A stretch of DNA of 37,793 nt from the NCBI GenBank assembly GCA_016190445.1, contig JACPQL010000045.1:1-37793 (forward strand), read 5' to 3'. The notes beneath the pieces were generated by a model. The model saw only the letters and a program-made list of their open reading frames with translations, did no database searches and was not told where the DNA came from. A program made the position numbers and the translations under genes. This document shows positions 37,632 to 37,793 of the stretch, in pieces (position 1 is the first letter of the stretch; each line of letters opens with the position of its first letter). The stretch comes from Chloroflexota bacterium (GTDB taxonomy: Bacteria > Chloroflexota > Dehalococcoidia > Lucifugimonadales > JACPQL01).

Positions 37632-37793
37632 CTAGTGTCCTGAGTCAAGAGTTCGCTCACAAAATTGGGCTAAGGTGGTGAGTATCTGGTCAGCCGTTTT
37701 CGTCCATTGGAAGGGCTTAGGTTGGGCATTGGTCGCCTGGACGTAATCAAGGATGGCCTGCTCCAGTTCCCGGGTGCTGCGATGGACGCCTCG
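37632..37793 (-). CDS. IS630-family transposase, C-terminal end (truncated by window)
   Basis: The last 53 residues are visible; the rest lies beyond the window. RGVHRSTRELEQAILDYVQA and PKPFQWTKTADQILTTLAQF match the conserved C-terminus of IS630/ISTc1-type DDE transposases. The stop codon TAG (37634-37632) is made of the TA target plus a flanking base, and CAC-TA is the element end CTAGTGTCCTG. The DDE residues cannot be seen here, so whether the gene is intact is unknown. Confidence 0.88.
   Translation of the reverse strand, partial: RGVHRSTRELEQAILDYVQATNAQPKPFQWTKTADQILTTLAQFCERTLDSGH
37632..37793 (-). mobile_element. IS630-type insertion sequence, right part
   Basis: The element ends at 37635 with GTGTCCTGAGTC next to the TA at 37633-37634, and runs out of the window at 37793. 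Its 11-bp end CTAGTGTCCTG is shared with the MITE-like element at 6,045-6,350 and the solitary end at 23,784. Confidence 0.75.

Overview
The window is a high-GC bacterial chromosome segment that codes densely on both strands. The likely source is a member of the Chloroflexota (Dehalococcoidia-like). This is inferred from the GC-rich codon use, the PIN/TRAM-ispD-ispF-cysS order, the dnaJ-hspR-clpC heat-shock operon and the many palindromic intergenic repeats. No rRNA or marker gene here proves the phylum.

Layout. (1) 0.1-5.8 kb, minus strand: a run of mostly exported or redox proteins. These are a CHRD-domain protein, a membrane-anchored MauG-like di-heme c-type peroxidase, an exported protein with MADGS repeats, an exported and extremely acidic protein, a sulfite oxidase-type molybdoenzyme, and an unlisted 25-residue membrane peptide followed by an intrinsic terminator. 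(2) 6.0-6.35 kb: a MITE-like element whose TA target supplies the stop codon of ogg. (3) 6.3-12.6 kb, minus: ogg and a DinG-type helicase (DNA repair), a PHP phosphoesterase, ispE and rsmA. (4) 12.6-12.9 kb: a large-type SRP RNA with promoter and terminator, divergent from galU. (5) 14-21.7 kb: a membrane protein, an MFS exporter facing gatB across two opposed promoters, secG, a dihydropyrimidinase-like hydrolase, a SAM hydroxide adenosyltransferase and a membrane protein. (6) 21.7-29.2 kb, minus: a UPF0145 protein with a small membrane protein and an FAD-linked oxidase; then PIN/TRAM-ispD-ispF-cysS behind a promoter and a leader with a terminator hairpin and leader ORF; then a VTT membrane protein and an alpha/beta hydrolase. 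(7) 29.3-33.9 kb: dnaJ-hspR-clpC, divergent from hsp20, with a HAIR-like HspR operator on the hsp20 promoter. (8) 33.9-37.8 kb: oppF and oppD, tRNA-Leu and tRNA-Lys, a tautomerase, a polytopic membrane protein and the 3' end of an IS630-family transposase cut by the window edge.

Three MEP isoprenoid genes (ispD, ispE, ispF) lie in two operons. Translation and secretion genes (rsmA, gatB, cysS, SRP RNA, secG, tRNAs) are interspersed. The main accessory material is the exported redox cluster, the IS630-type ends and a family of 30-63 bp palindromes at six intergenic sites. The least ordinary signals are the exported redox cluster, the leader of the PIN/TRAM-ispDF-cysS operon and the MITE that ends ogg.
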